From: Gemmatimonadaceae bacterium | GTDB lineage: Bacteria > Gemmatimonadota > Gemmatimonadetes > Gemmatimonadales > Gemmatimonadaceae | Length of the DNA: 64,000 nucleotides | Direction: 5' to 3' | Assembly: GCA_025362035.1 (NCBI GenBank) | Contig: JANYIN010000120.1 | Coordinates: forward strand, 48,147-112,146 | Translations under genes and position numbers: made by a program | The notes under the pieces: generated by a model | The model's database searches: none | Told to the model about the DNA's origin: nothing | The model's input: the letters and a program-made list of their open reading frames with translations, nothing else | Shown: positions 42,439 to 50,693 of the stretch, one piece after another | Position numbering within the stretch: the stretch's first letter is position 1 | How the letters are laid out: every line of letters begins with the position of its first letter

Positions 42439-44388
42439 TCACGCGTGTAGCGCCTCGAACACGCGCGCCTGCACGAACGCATCCAGTAGGGCCGTATCCA
42501 GCATTCCGTCCTTCGCCTCCATGTGCAGGATGTCGATGGCACGCTCGGTGGACACCGCGCGCTTGTACGGACGGTCCGTGGCCGTAAGCGCGTCATAAAT
42601 GTCCGCGATCGTCATCATGCGCGTCTGCACGGGAATGGCGGCTGCCTGGAGGGCGTTCGGATATCCCCCGCCGTTGAGCTTCTCGTGGTGACCGTAGGCA
42701 ATGTGCGGAATATGACGAAGCTCGCGCGTCCACGGAATCTGTTCGAGGAAGCGATAAGTGTGATTGACGTGCGATTCGATCTCGCGCCGTTCGTTGTCGT
42801 CGAGCGTCCCCTTTCGAATCGTCAGGAACTGCAGTTCTTCCCGTTCCAGGAGCGGACGCTCGTTCCCCTCAAAATCCACGAAGGTGCGCGCTCCGATCTC
42901 GTGTAACGTGTCGAAGCTGCCTTCCGGCAAGATCGTCGGCTCGTTCGCCTTCAGAATCGCATCGAGGAAGCGCTGCATCTCCGCACGACGCGCCGCCCGT
43001 TCCGCGCCGAGTCGCGCCACGGTGGGTCCGTATTTCTCGTGCCCGTGTGCGAGAACGAATTCGGCGCGCGCTCGCTCGTACTCCAGGTCCGACTGCTGGA
43101 GCACATAGCCGAACCGGTGGCGAATGATTTCGAGATCCTGCGGGTACAGCTTTTTCTGTTTCACCAGCACTTTCTCGCGGACCCCTACCTTGCCGAAGTC
43201 GTGGAGCAGGCCGGCATAGCGGAGCTCACGGAGTTGCTCCCGACTAAACGCTACGTCGCGATAGGGCCCTTCGCTCACGCGATCCACCACCTCCGCCAGA
43301 CCAACCGACAGCGTGGCGACCCGCGACGAGTGCCCCGACGTCGTGGGGTCGCGCGATTCGATCGCGGTGACGGCCGCGGTCACGAATCCTTCGAACAGTC
43401 GTTCGATGTCCTCGTACAATTTTCCATTCTCGATCGCGACTGCGGCCTGCGATGCGAGGGCATTCGTGAGTTCGACGCACCGTGCGTCATAGGTCAGCAC
43501 CTCCCGCTCGACGCTCTCTGACGAGCCGATTCGCGCGTCCATCGTTCGCTTACGATTGATGAGTTGCAGGACCCCAACGACCTCGTCGCGATGCGACTTC
43601 ATCGGGAGCACCAACATCGATCGCGTGCGATAGTTGAACTTGTCGTCGAAGCTGCGATTCTGCCGGTACGTCACGTCGTCCGGCAGCAGGTACACATCGC
43701 CGATGATCAACGGCTCGCCCGTCGCGGCAGCGTAGCCGGCGAGGCTCGCGTGATCGATGGGAACGGTGAAGCTGGCAAACGGGAGGTTGGGAAGTGAGAA
43801 GTTCTGCGTCTTCGCGAAGCGTAGTCGGTTGGCGGTGCCATTCTCGTCGCGCTCCACGAGGTACACGGAGCCCGCGTCACTCGTGGTCAGTCGCCGCGCC
43901 TGCGTGAGAATCAGGTCGAGTAGCGCGTGCAAATCGCGCTCCGTCGAGAGTGCCACTCCAATGGCTGTGAGCTCCGCCAGTTCCCGCGCGCGATCGGCTG
44001 CGTCATTGCGTGCACGTCGCTCTGCCGTGAGCGACACCGCGTGCCGGAATGCGCCGCGAAAGGCCGCAATCATGGTGGCCGCCGGCGCATCCCCCGGAAC
44101 CCAACAGCATACTGAATCAATGGGAAACCCGTCCGTTGGTTCCGTCTCTCCCACATCACCGAGGCCGACCAGGGCGGCGACGGCTGCTAGTTCGCTGACG
44201 CGCGACAGATCGCTTCCCACGCTCTGCAACAGCGCGCGGTCGAGCGCGATGACCGTTGGCCGCTCCATATCCATCGTGGTGGCCGTCGGCAGGGCAGGAA
44301 TCCGGCGAACTTCGATGTCGTCGCCCCGGCGGCCGAACGGTGCTGACGAAATCGTACGGCTCGTTGCGGTGAGCAGAAGTGGCTTCAT
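42439..44388 (-). CDS. GAF / HD-GYP domain cyclic-di-GMP-type phosphodiesterase
   Basis: 649 residues. An N-terminal globular region (1-130) of unknown type is followed by a GAF domain (ELTAIGVALSTERDLHALLD ... MLVLPMKSHRDEVVGVLQLI) and the HD-GYP domain: HD motif LLHDFGKVGV near residue 397 and GYP motif HHEKLNGGGYP near residue 565. The two motifs are about 170 residues apart instead of roughly 60, so there is an insertion of about 100 residues (containing YERARAEFVLAHGHEKYG) in the catalytic domain. Predicted to hydrolyse c-di-GMP. A strong hairpin lies just upstream. Confidence 0.9.
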   Translation of the reverse strand: MKPLLLTATSRTISSAPFGRRGDDIEVRRIPALPTATTMDMERPTVIALDRALLQSVGSDLSRVSELAAVAALVGLGDVGETEPTDGFPIDSVCCWVPGDAPAATMIAAFRGAFRHAVSLTAERRARNDAADRARELAELTAIGVALSTERDLHALLDLILTQARRLTTSDAGSVYLVERDENGTANRLRFAKTQNFSLPNLPFASFTVPIDHASLAGYAAATGEPLIIGDVYLLPDDVTYRQNRSFDDKFNYRTRSMLVLPMKSHRDEVVGVLQLINRKRTMDARIGSSESVEREVLTYDARCVELTNALASQAAVAIENGKLYEDIERLFEGFVTAAVTAIESRDPTTSGHSSRVATLSVGLAEVVDRVSEGPYRDVAFSREQLRELRYAGLLHDFGKVGVREKVLVKQKKLYPQDLEIIRHRFGYVLQQSDLEYERARAEFVLAHGHEKYGPTVARLGAERAARRAEMQRFLDAILKANEPTILPEGSFDTLHEIGARTFVDFEGNERPLLEREELQFLTIRKGTLDDNERREIESHVNHTYRFLEQIPWTRELRHIPHIAYGHHEKLNGGGYPNALQAAAIPVQTRMMTIADIYDALTATDRPYKRAVSTERAIDILHMEAKDGMLDTALLDAFVQARVFEALHA

Positions 44389-44422
44389 GCGGGTGCCAAG
44401 AGATTCCGTGAATAATACGAGT

Positions 44423-44453
44423 CCGCCGGCGTCCAGGAGATGGACGCCGGCGG
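44423..44453 (-). terminator. strong hairpin, likely terminator after the CsgG-like gene
   Basis: CCGCCGGCGTCC (44423-44434) and GGACGCCGGCGG (44442-44453) form a perfect 12-bp stem with a 7-nt loop. On the minus strand it lies 27 nt after the stop of the CsgG-like gene and is followed by ACTCGTATTATTC, a partly T-rich tail. It would insulate the HD-GYP gene from upstream transcription. Confidence 0.65.
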
Positions 44454-44479
44454 GCGTGATTAGCCACCAACGCTCGCGA

Positions 44480-45232
44480 TCAGGCGCCGCTCTTCGTGAG
44501 CTTGTCCTTCTCGACCCGGGCCGGGGTGTAATTCGGGAAGTCGGCGATCACTTTTCCGAACATCTCGATGGCCTGCGCCTTGTTGCCGTGGTCCACGAGA
44601 TCCAGCGCCTTGCCGTACATCACGGCATAGCGCATTGGCAGCTTGGACGGCGGACCCGCGGCGGCGGCCGCCGCACCGGTGGCGGGGTTGGCTGACGGCG
44701 AGGCGTCACTCGTGCGCTTTGGCATCGGCGGCAGCTTCATGCCCGAATTGAGCTTGGATGCCATGGCCCCGATCGCGGGTACAATGTTGTCCGCTTTGTC
44801 GTCCACGCGATCGACGTGCTCGATTTCGCCGGTTTCCACATTCACGGCGCGTGCGTCCAAACGGAAGTTGCCCTTGGGATCAATCATGTACGTCCCGAAG
44901 ATCATGTGACCGGCGCCAAGGAGCTTACCTACCTTCACCGCGGTGGCCTGATCGACGTGGCCGTCCTTGGTCAGCTTCTGCTCGTCGACGAGCCTCTGCA
45001 CTTCACCGCGCTCGATAACGCGAATGCTGGTGTTCGTCGACATGTCGGTTACGAGAAAGCCGGGAATGCCTTTGGTAAGGCCGTCGTAATCCCTCGCGTC
45101 CTTTCCGAAGGAGCCATTCTCGAAGGCAAGGATTGCCACAGTCGGCTTGCCCTGTGCGTGGACTGTGGCAAGGGGAGCGATGAGGCCGGCGACGGCAGCG
45201 GCCAACGAGACAACGCGAGCGATGCGGGTCAT
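44480..45232 (-). CDS. CsgG/TolB-like exported protein with short C-terminal helical repeat
   Basis: 250 residues with a signal peptide (ATVHAQ) and a strong Shine-Dalgarno (CGGAGGAG) 4 nt before the ATG. Residues 25-160 fit the CsgG/FlgO-type fold: TVAILAFENGSFGKDARDYD, IRVIERGEVQRLVDEQ, and GKLLGAGHMIFGTYMIDP. A Ser/Pro/Ala linker leads to a TPR-like tail (KALDLVDHGNKAQAIEMFGK). The family includes outer-membrane secretion channels and accessory lipoproteins, but no lipobox is present here. Function unassigned. Confidence 0.82.
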   Translation of the reverse strand: MTRIARVVSLAAAVAGLIAPLATVHAQGKPTVAILAFENGSFGKDARDYDGLTKGIPGFLVTDMSTNTSIRVIERGEVQRLVDEQKLTKDGHVDQATAVKVGKLLGAGHMIFGTYMIDPKGNFRLDARAVNVETGEIEHVDRVDDKADNIVPAIGAMASKLNSGMKLPPMPKRTSDASPSANPATGAAAAAAGPPSKLPMRYAVMYGKALDLVDHGNKAQAIEMFGKVIADFPNYTPARVEKDKLTKSGA

Positions 45233-45325
45233 GGTCTCCTCCGAGACTCGTGCGGAAATCGAACTTGAACTCCACGTACTACGGCGCAGGCGCGCCACAT
45301 ACCTGCAATCAACAGCGTGTCCACC

Positions 45326-46198
45326 CTAAACGACCAGGCTCATGCCCTCGGCCGCCGCAGCCACTTCCATCCGGGAGCCTCGCCGCGCGACTGTCGCGCG
45401 GCATTCCAACAGGCACCGATCTACCTCGTCGTCCGTGCGTTCTGGACGATGGTGGAACAGCACGAGCTTCGCCACTTCCGCCTCCAGCGCCAGGTCCACT
45501 GCGTCCTCATACGTAGAGTGGCCCCAACCGACATAGGCGTCATACTCCTGCGCCGTGTACATCGTGTCATGCACCAGTACCGACGCCCCACGAGCGAATT
45601 CCACGAACCGGTTACGCCACCCCGGAAGCTCGTCGTACCTGGCTCGGGGATTGAGCTCGTTATCCGATACGTAGACGAGTCCACCCTGGTCGGCGTTACC
45701 GTCTGTGAAGCGGTACCCCAACGCACCTCCGGGGTGCCGGACGGCCATCGCGGCCACCTCGTACCCTCGGCCGGCGCGCCGCTCTTCCACCAGGTCCTGA
45801 AAATCGATCCGCGCCTGCAACTCTTCGAACGTTACCGGAAACACCACGGGCGACATTTGATCCCGTACTACCCGATCGATACTCGTTTGCAACGAGTTCG
45901 AGCCCCAGATCGTGAAATGATTTCCCTTCCGAAACACCGGCGCGAAGAACGGAATGCCCTGGATGTGGTCCCAATGCGCGTGCGTGAGGAAGATGTCGCC
46001 TGCAATCGACGCCCCGTCAGCCCGTTCCAGCAGCGACCGTCCCAAGTCCCGAATGCCCGTGCCAGCATCGAGAATCACCAGCCACCCGTCTTCGGTCCGC
46101 AACTCGACGCAGGGCGTATTGCCCCCGTAGCGAACAGTCGTGGGTCCCGGGCTCGGAATCGAGCCGCGCGTCCCCCAAAAACGTACCGACAGAGACAT
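45326..46198 (-). CDS. MBL-fold metal-dependent hydrolase
   Basis: 290 residues. Starts VRFWGTRGSIPSPGP and carries the metal-binding motif THAHWDHIQG (HxHxDH) with further ligands at VRHPGG, the Asp in VLVHDTMY and FHHRPERTDDEVD. This is the PhnP/RNase Z-like branch of the metallo-beta-lactamase fold; known members cleave phosphodiesters. The gene lies just downstream of crp, with two CRP operators between them, so cyclic-nucleotide turnover is an attractive but unproven substrate class. Start at ATG 46198; a GTG nine bases upstream is the alternative. Confidence 0.85.
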   Translation of the reverse strand: MSLSVRFWGTRGSIPSPGPTTVRYGGNTPCVELRTEDGWLVILDAGTGIRDLGRSLLERADGASIAGDIFLTHAHWDHIQGIPFFAPVFRKGNHFTIWGSNSLQTSIDRVVRDQMSPVVFPVTFEELQARIDFQDLVEERRAGRGYEVAAMAVRHPGGALGYRFTDGNADQGGLVYVSDNELNPRARYDELPGWRNRFVEFARGASVLVHDTMYTAQEYDAYVGWGHSTYEDAVDLALEAEVAKLVLFHHRPERTDDEVDRCLLECRATVARRGSRMEVAAAAEGMSLVV

Positions 46199-46224
46199 GT
46201 GCTCTACGAGCCGACGTTCGGGTG

Positions 46225-46230
46225 ATAATA
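46225..46230 (-). promoter_or_regulatory. possible -10 element of the MBL hydrolase gene
   Basis: Read on the minus strand this is TATTAT, about 26 nt upstream of the ATG at 46198. No -35 hexamer is present at the proper spacing, consistent with CRP-activated transcription from the sites at 46278-46311. With this -10 the CRP sites would be centred near -67 and -85. Confidence 0.4.
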
Positions 46231-46277
46231 TGCGCGTGACGTGCTGAGCCGCGCAAAGGAGCCGGTCACGGTACAAT

Positions 46278-46293
46278 CGTGATACAGATCACA
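46278..46293 (-). promoter_or_regulatory. CRP-type operator 1 between crp and the MBL gene
   Basis: CGTGA-TACAGA-TCACA on the plus strand: one mismatch to the TGTGA-N6-TCACA consensus, with a symmetrical core GTGAT-ACAG-ATCAC. Centre 46285.5. It lies 80 to 95 nt upstream of the MBL start. Confidence 0.7.
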
Positions 46294-46295
46294 CC

Positions 46296-46311
46296 TGTGA
46301 TCTGCGTCACA
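46296..46311 (-). promoter_or_regulatory. CRP-type operator 2, overlapping the crp stop codon
   Basis: TGTGA-TCTGCG-TCACA is an exact match to the CRP consensus half-sites. Its centre is 18 bp from operator 1. The distal half-site overlaps the TGA stop of crp (46307-46309), so the operator is partly in coding sequence. Confidence 0.75.
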
Positions 46312-46987
46312 CACGGACTTGCGCGCGCCGCACCAAGCCCTCGCGATTGCCAATGGTAATCCGCCGTCGCTCGACCAGGATCAGGCCGGCTTCCTGAAAA
46401 TCCTTCATGGCGCGCGATACCGTCTCGCGGCTTGCGCCAATCATCTGTGAGATCGTCTGATGTGTCAGCACCTTGTCGATCGTCGCGCTACCGCTTTCCT
46501 GCGAGAGATCCAGCAACAGTCTGGCAATCCGTCCGGGTACGTCGAGGAGCACGAGCCCGCCGATTTTTTCATCCGCGCGCCGCAAGCGGCGTGACAACTC
46601 CTGCAGCAGTGCCCACGCAACACTGGGATTGCCGTCCACCCGGCGCCGAAAATCGTCCCGACGGAGCACGAGGAGCTGGGCATCCTCCATCGCGATCACA
46701 TGCGCCGATCTCGGTTGATCGTCAATGAGTGCGAGCTCCCCGAAATGCGCCCCCGCCTCCAACACGCCCAATATCACTTCCCGGCCGTCCTCACCGATCA
46801 AGACGACCTTTACCCGACCCGTCCGCAACACAAAAAGCGAATCGCCCGGATCGTCCTGAAAGAGGATGACGCTGCCCTTTGGATACGACCGCTCACGCAC
46901 CAACTCACCGAACTTGGCGAGCTCGTCGCGATCAAGTCCGCGGAAGAGTGGAATGCTGGCGAGGAAATCGGATGTCTGAGCGATCAC
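46307..46987 (-). CDS. crp: CRP-family cyclic AMP receptor-type transcription factor
   Basis: 226 residues from a GTG at 46987. The cyclic-nucleotide-binding domain has the phosphate-binding cassette FGELALIDDQPRSAHVIA (Gly-Glu-Leu, Arg-Ser as in E. coli CRP), followed by a long C-helix and a winged helix-turn-helix (QTISQMIGASRETVSRAMKD). The recognition helix SRETVSR is nearly identical to E. coli CRP (SRETVGR), predicting TGTGA-N6-TCACA specificity; two such sites lie directly downstream. No iron-sulfur cysteines, so not an FNR. A sigma-70 promoter with TTGACA precedes it. Confidence 0.92.
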   Translation of the reverse strand: MIAQTSDFLASIPLFRGLDRDELAKFGELVRERSYPKGSVILFQDDPGDSLFVLRTGRVKVVLIGEDGREVILGVLEAGAHFGELALIDDQPRSAHVIAMEDAQLLVLRRDDFRRRVDGNPSVAWALLQELSRRLRRADEKIGGLVLLDVPGRIARLLLDLSQESGSATIDKVLTHQTISQMIGASRETVSRAMKDFQEAGLILVERRRITIGNREGLVRRAQVRV

Positions 46988-47005
46988 GCTGTTGCTCGCT
47001 GGGTA

Positions 47006-47020
47006 CAGTGTCGTGCACTG
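47006..47020. repeat. inverted repeat CAGTG-TCGTG-CACTG at the crp start region
   Basis: 5-bp arms around a 5-nt spacer, covering the predicted transcription start (about 47018) of crp. It could be an operator for autoregulation by a different protein; it does not match the CRP consensus. Confidence 0.4.
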
Positions 47021-47024
47021 GGGG

Positions 47025-47053
47025 AACGTACCGGTCGCAGAATGGCCTGTCAA
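47025..47053 (-). promoter_or_regulatory. sigma-70-like promoter for crp
   Basis: On the minus strand, TTGACA (47053-47048, exact consensus) is followed after 17 nt by TACGTT (47030-47025, weak -10). The predicted start is about 30 nt upstream of the GTG start codon of crp. Confidence 0.55.
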
Positions 47054-47147
47054 ACGCGGCGTGCGTGAAGTGATTGGCAGTAAGCGACTTGCGGCGATGC
47101 TCAAACGACGACGACATCCGCCACCAGAAGTGCCACCATCCAGAGCA

Positions 47148-49205
47148 TTAGTCTCTTGCCATTGCTTGGGCGCTCAACGCGCGGTTTCCGTGCGGTGGCA
47201 GCCACCAGGCGGCGAATCCCCGTGCGGCCCGTCGCGAAATGTGCTCGTCGTCGTCGAACAGGACGAGCTGATTGCGACGGACGGCGCACTGCGTTTGATC
47301 GCAAAAGTAATTTGTTGGATCGACGATCGCGGTATTGGGTCGTCTCGATCGCACGCTGTCGATGATCGCAAATACCTCCGACCGAAGTGAGTCATAGATG
47401 ATCCGCGGCATTGCGCATTGGCCTTCCAGCCGGCGCACGATGCATGTGGGCATCGCCGCGCGCAGCTCCGGCAGTGGACCCATGACGAGCACCTCGATGG
47501 GTTGGGGAAGAGAGGCGATCGCAGCGGGAATGCCGGATACTACAGAGGCCCGCCGAGCTTCGAGGGACGGAGGGGTTCGCTGATCGTACTTCACGCGGCC
47601 CAACGAAGAGAACGGACGTCGGAGGCGATCACTCCATTTCACGGCGATAATGACCGCCGTGATTGGGCGACCCAGGAATGTGCCTTCCCGCGCCAGTCGC
47701 AGCACTCGCTCATTGTTTTCGACACACCGTTGCTGCCATCTCGGATTCTTGGGATCATATGACCGCGCCGCGTACCCACGGGGCACCGGTGCGCATGCCG
47801 GCATCGTGAGCTGCACCAGACCAACGCCACGTGACTCGGCCACGGATTCCGCGAAGGGGAGCCAGTGTTGCGCGTGCGAATCGCCCCAGAGAATCATCAC
47901 CGGACCTGAGGTTGAGCCCTTGACGCAAACGGAATCGAGCGGCGGCAACGCACGCGCGCCGGGGCTCACACTACACGCGTCTGTACCCAGACTTTGTTCC
48001 GCGAGCAAAGTGTGAACCTCGGAAGGCGAGGCGGCCACGCTTCTGGCCCACATGAACACCGCCGCGCACATGGCGAGCGCCGCGGCGCTGGAGGCAACGC
48101 CAATCGTCAGGGTTTGGCGGGCGGCCCAGGAGGTCCCACGCCGTCCGCGCCGAATGGGATCTTCCACGAATCGCAGCGTCAGCGCAGCCAGTCCGAGTGT
48201 GAAGACTCCAATGGCCGCCCGGGCAGCACGCGAGCCGCCGTCTATGGACAGCGCCCCATAGAGCGCGAGGGCCGGCCAATGCCACAAGTACCACGAATAC
48301 GATGCGCGTCCCACGGCGACCATGGGCCGAAGCCGGAGTAGCCGCGCGACGAAGAAGTCGGCTTCGCCGTCCGCCAAGGCCGCGAGCACAAGCCCGGTAC
48401 CCAGGACAGGTGCCAGACCGCCGACGGCGGGAAACCATCTCCCCGAAGGAGTTAGCAGCAGGGCTGCCACGATGGCAAGCGCGCCGGTAGTCGCGAGAAG
48501 CTCACGTGTTCGTGGAGCGAGGTTGCGCGGGCGGCGTATGGAGACGAACGCGCCGACGCCGAACTCCCAGGCGCGAAACGGCGTCAGGTAAAATGCTGCC
48601 TGCGGCTGGAACATGACCATGGCGAGGGCAGCAAGCCACGACATGGCGATGGCGGACGCGACCGCGAGCCGAATCGCCCCCGGACGGCGGCGCAGCAGGA
48701 GTGCCAGTGTCACCGGCCAGAGCAAGTAAAACTGCTCTTCGACCGACAACGACCATATGTGCAGCAGTGGAATGAACTCCGCCGGGCCGGAGAAATAGTC
48801 GCCCGTGGTCCTGTAGAACAGGACATTCGAGACGAACGTCAACGAGGCTGCGGCGGACTTGACGACGTCCTGCACCTCGTGCAGTTGAGCTGACAGCAAG
48901 AACGCAGCAGCCCCAACGGTGGCAAGTACGACGACAAGTAACGCCGGAAGAAGTCGCCTGACACGGCGCGCATAAAACGCCGGGAGCGCGATGCGGCCCG
49001 TCGTCGCCTGCTCCGCCAGGAGAAGCGACGTAATCAGATACCCCGAGATGACGAAGAACACGTCGACGCCGGCAAACCCTCCGGTGCGGTAGGCGCCAAC
49101 GTGGAAGACGACGACCCCAATGACGGCAATCGCCCGGAGTCCGTCGATCTCTGGTCGGTACGTGGGATGCGTCACGATGTCGAGCCGCGGCGAGGATGCG
49201 CTCAT
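47148..49205 (-). CDS. acyltransferase-3 family protein with SGNH domain (OafA/YrhL type)
   Basis: 685 residues from the ATG at 49205; ATG 49214 is 3 residues longer. The N-terminal half has about ten membrane helices with the acyltransferase-3 motifs RPEIDGLRAIAVIGVVVFHV and GGFAGVDVFFVISGYLI. The C-terminal half is a periplasmic SGNH hydrolase-like domain (ILWGDSHAQHWLPF, with DDDEH near the end). Such proteins O-acetylate lipopolysaccharide, peptidoglycan or other surface glycans. Upstream of crp on the same strand but separated by 160 nt with its own promoter for crp. Confidence 0.92.
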   Translation of the reverse strand: MSASSPRLDIVTHPTYRPEIDGLRAIAVIGVVVFHVGAYRTGGFAGVDVFFVISGYLITSLLLAEQATTGRIALPAFYARRVRRLLPALLVVVLATVGAAAFLLSAQLHEVQDVVKSAAASLTFVSNVLFYRTTGDYFSGPAEFIPLLHIWSLSVEEQFYLLWPVTLALLLRRRPGAIRLAVASAIAMSWLAALAMVMFQPQAAFYLTPFRAWEFGVGAFVSIRRPRNLAPRTRELLATTGALAIVAALLLTPSGRWFPAVGGLAPVLGTGLVLAALADGEADFFVARLLRLRPMVAVGRASYSWYLWHWPALALYGALSIDGGSRAARAAIGVFTLGLAALTLRFVEDPIRRGRRGTSWAARQTLTIGVASSAAALAMCAAVFMWARSVAASPSEVHTLLAEQSLGTDACSVSPGARALPPLDSVCVKGSTSGPVMILWGDSHAQHWLPFAESVAESRGVGLVQLTMPACAPVPRGYAARSYDPKNPRWQQRCVENNERVLRLAREGTFLGRPITAVIIAVKWSDRLRRPFSSLGRVKYDQRTPPSLEARRASVVSGIPAAIASLPQPIEVLVMGPLPELRAAMPTCIVRRLEGQCAMPRIIYDSLRSEVFAIIDSVRSRRPNTAIVDPTNYFCDQTQCAVRRNQLVLFDDDEHISRRAARGFAAWWLPPHGNRALSAQAMARD

Positions 49206-49308
49206 GGGGCACAATATGGATCGTGTGACGGACGGGCACTACGTCGCCCCCTTGCAGGCCTGACGCGACGAGGGAGGGCGTTGTAGGACGGCGCGGGCAC
49301 GCATTGGC

Positions 49309-49338
49309 TTGTTTTATGGTCCAATCATCGGCTATACT
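49309..49338 (+). promoter_or_regulatory. sigma-70 promoter of the rpmE-prfA-prmC-ylbF-tmk-ctpA operon
   Basis: TTGTTT (49309-49314), an 18-nt spacer and TATACT (49333-49338, 5 of 6 to TATAAT), in a locally AT-rich stretch. The predicted transcript starts near 49345, leaving a leader of about 40 nt before the rpmE ATG at 49385. Confidence 0.7.
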
Positions 49339-49384
49339 TATAAGCTGTTTCCGAACATGCACCAATTGCCAGACAGGGTTCCCC

Positions 49385-49624
49385 ATGAAAACTGATATTC
49401 ATCCCGCATACGCGACGGCCACGGTCAAGTGCGCGTGTGGCAACACTTTCGAAACGCGTTCAACGATCGCCGAGATCCACACGGACGTGTGCGCCGAGTG
49501 TCATCCGTTCTATACCGGCAAGCAGCGCTTGCTCGACACCGCTGGTCGCGTCGAGCGCTTCCGCCAGAAGTATTCTCCGAAGGCCGAAGCCAAGGTGCCG
49601 GTGGTCGAGACGAAGGAGAGCTAA
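49385..49624 (+). CDS. rpmE: 50S ribosomal protein L31 (zinc-binding type)
   Basis: 79 residues. Begins [19 protein letters not shown] and retains the zinc cysteines: CxC near residues 16-18 and CAEC near residues 37-40, so it is the zinc-containing C+ form. Has a Lys/Ala-rich tail. It opens the operon with prfA immediately after, an arrangement seen in several bacterial groups. A clear promoter lies about 40 nt upstream. Confidence 0.95.
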   Translation: MKTDIHPAYATATVKCACGNTFETRSTIAEIHTDVCAECHPFYTGKQRLLDTAGRVERFRQKYSPKAEAKVPVVETKES

Positions 49625-49628
49625 CCCT

Positions 49629-50693
49629 CTGAGCCTCCGCGACTTGCTGGGCGACGCTCTCGCCCGGGCGGCGGAGGTCGAGCGGCTGCTTTCCAATCCG
49701 GATACGTTCGCCGACGCGCCCAAGGCCGCCGAACTGGGCCGAGAGCATCGACGCCTCGAGCCAATCGTCGAGCTGGCAGCTCAGCTCGACAAGTCGGAGA
49801 ACGAGCTCGCAGAGGCCGGCGAGCTTGTTTCCGTTGACGATGCTGAGATGTCGGCCGAAGCGACCCAGGAGGTCGCACGCCTGAAGTCGACCATCACCGA
49901 GCTTGAAGGGCGGCTCAAGCCTGCCCTTTTACCCCACGATCCTCTCGACGACCGCAACGCGATCATTGAAATCCGGGCCGGTACAGGCGGCGACGAGGCG
50001 GCGCTGTTCGCGGCCGATCTGTATCGGATGTATACGCGGTTCATCGAGCGCGCGGGATGGAAACGGGAAAGCATTTCGCACTCCGACGGCACGCTGGGTG
50101 GCGTAAAGGAAGCAATTTTCAAGGTGTCCGGTGCCGGGGCCTTCGGGGCGATGCGCTGGGAAAGCGGCGTCCATCGCGTCCAGCGCGTGCCAGCCACGGA
50201 AACGCAAGGGCGCATTCACACTTCGGCGGCCACCGTTGCCGTCTTGCCCGAAGCAGAAGAAGTCGACGTCAGGATCGAGGACAAGGATCTCCGCATCGAT
50301 GTCTTCCGCTCCAGCGGGCCAGGTGGTCAGAGCGTCAATACCACCGACTCGGCCGTCCGCATCACGCACATCCCGTCGGGCCTGGTGGTCTCGCAGCAGG
50401 ATCAGAAGTCACAGCTGCAGAACAAGCTCAAGGCGATGGAGGTGCTACGCGCGCGGCTCCTCGATCTTCGCGTCAGCGAAATGGAATCGGCGCGCTCGAA
50501 GATGCGAAAGTCGCAGGTGGGCACCGGAGATCGCTCCGCCAAGATTCGTACGTACAACTATCCGCAGAGTCGCATCACCGATCACCGTATCGGTTTCACG
50601 ACGCACGATCTGGCTGGTGTCATGGACGGCGATCTGGAACCTGTCATCGACGCGCTCAGGATGGCCGACGTGGAGGAGCAGCTCGGTGAGTAG
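49629..50693 (+). CDS. prfA: peptide chain release factor 1
   Basis: 354 residues if translation begins at CTG 49629. No ATG or GTG exists at the canonical N-terminus; TTG 49644 is the next candidate. AGGAG lies about 10 nt upstream of the CTG, inside the rpmE end. Diagnostic motifs: GGQ in SSGPGGQSVNTTDS and the stop-codon recognition tripeptide P-A-T in RVPATETQGRIHTS, which identify RF1 (UAA/UAG). It overlaps prmC by 8 nt, so the modified factor and its modifying enzyme are coupled. Confidence 0.95.
   Translation: MSLRDLLGDALARAAEVERLLSNPDTFADAPKAAELGREHRRLEPIVELAAQLDKSENELAEAGELVSVDDAEMSAEATQEVARLKSTITELEGRLKPALLPHDPLDDRNAIIEIRAGTGGDEAALFAADLYRMYTRFIERAGWKRESISHSDGTLGGVKEAIFKVSGAGAFGAMRWESGVHRVQRVPATETQGRIHTSAATVAVLPEAEEVDVRIEDKDLRIDVFRSSGPGGQSVNTTDSAVRITHIPSGLVVSQQDQKSQLQNKLKAMEVLRARLLDLRVSEMESARSKMRKSQVGTGDRSAKIRTYNYPQSRITDHRIGFTTHDLAGVMDGDLEPVIDALRMADVEEQLGE

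Noticed and set aside
46261..46285. TCACG...CGTGA inverted repeat before CRP operator 1
   Set aside because: It shares its right half with the better CRP operator at 46278-46293 and the spacing does not fit a second site.
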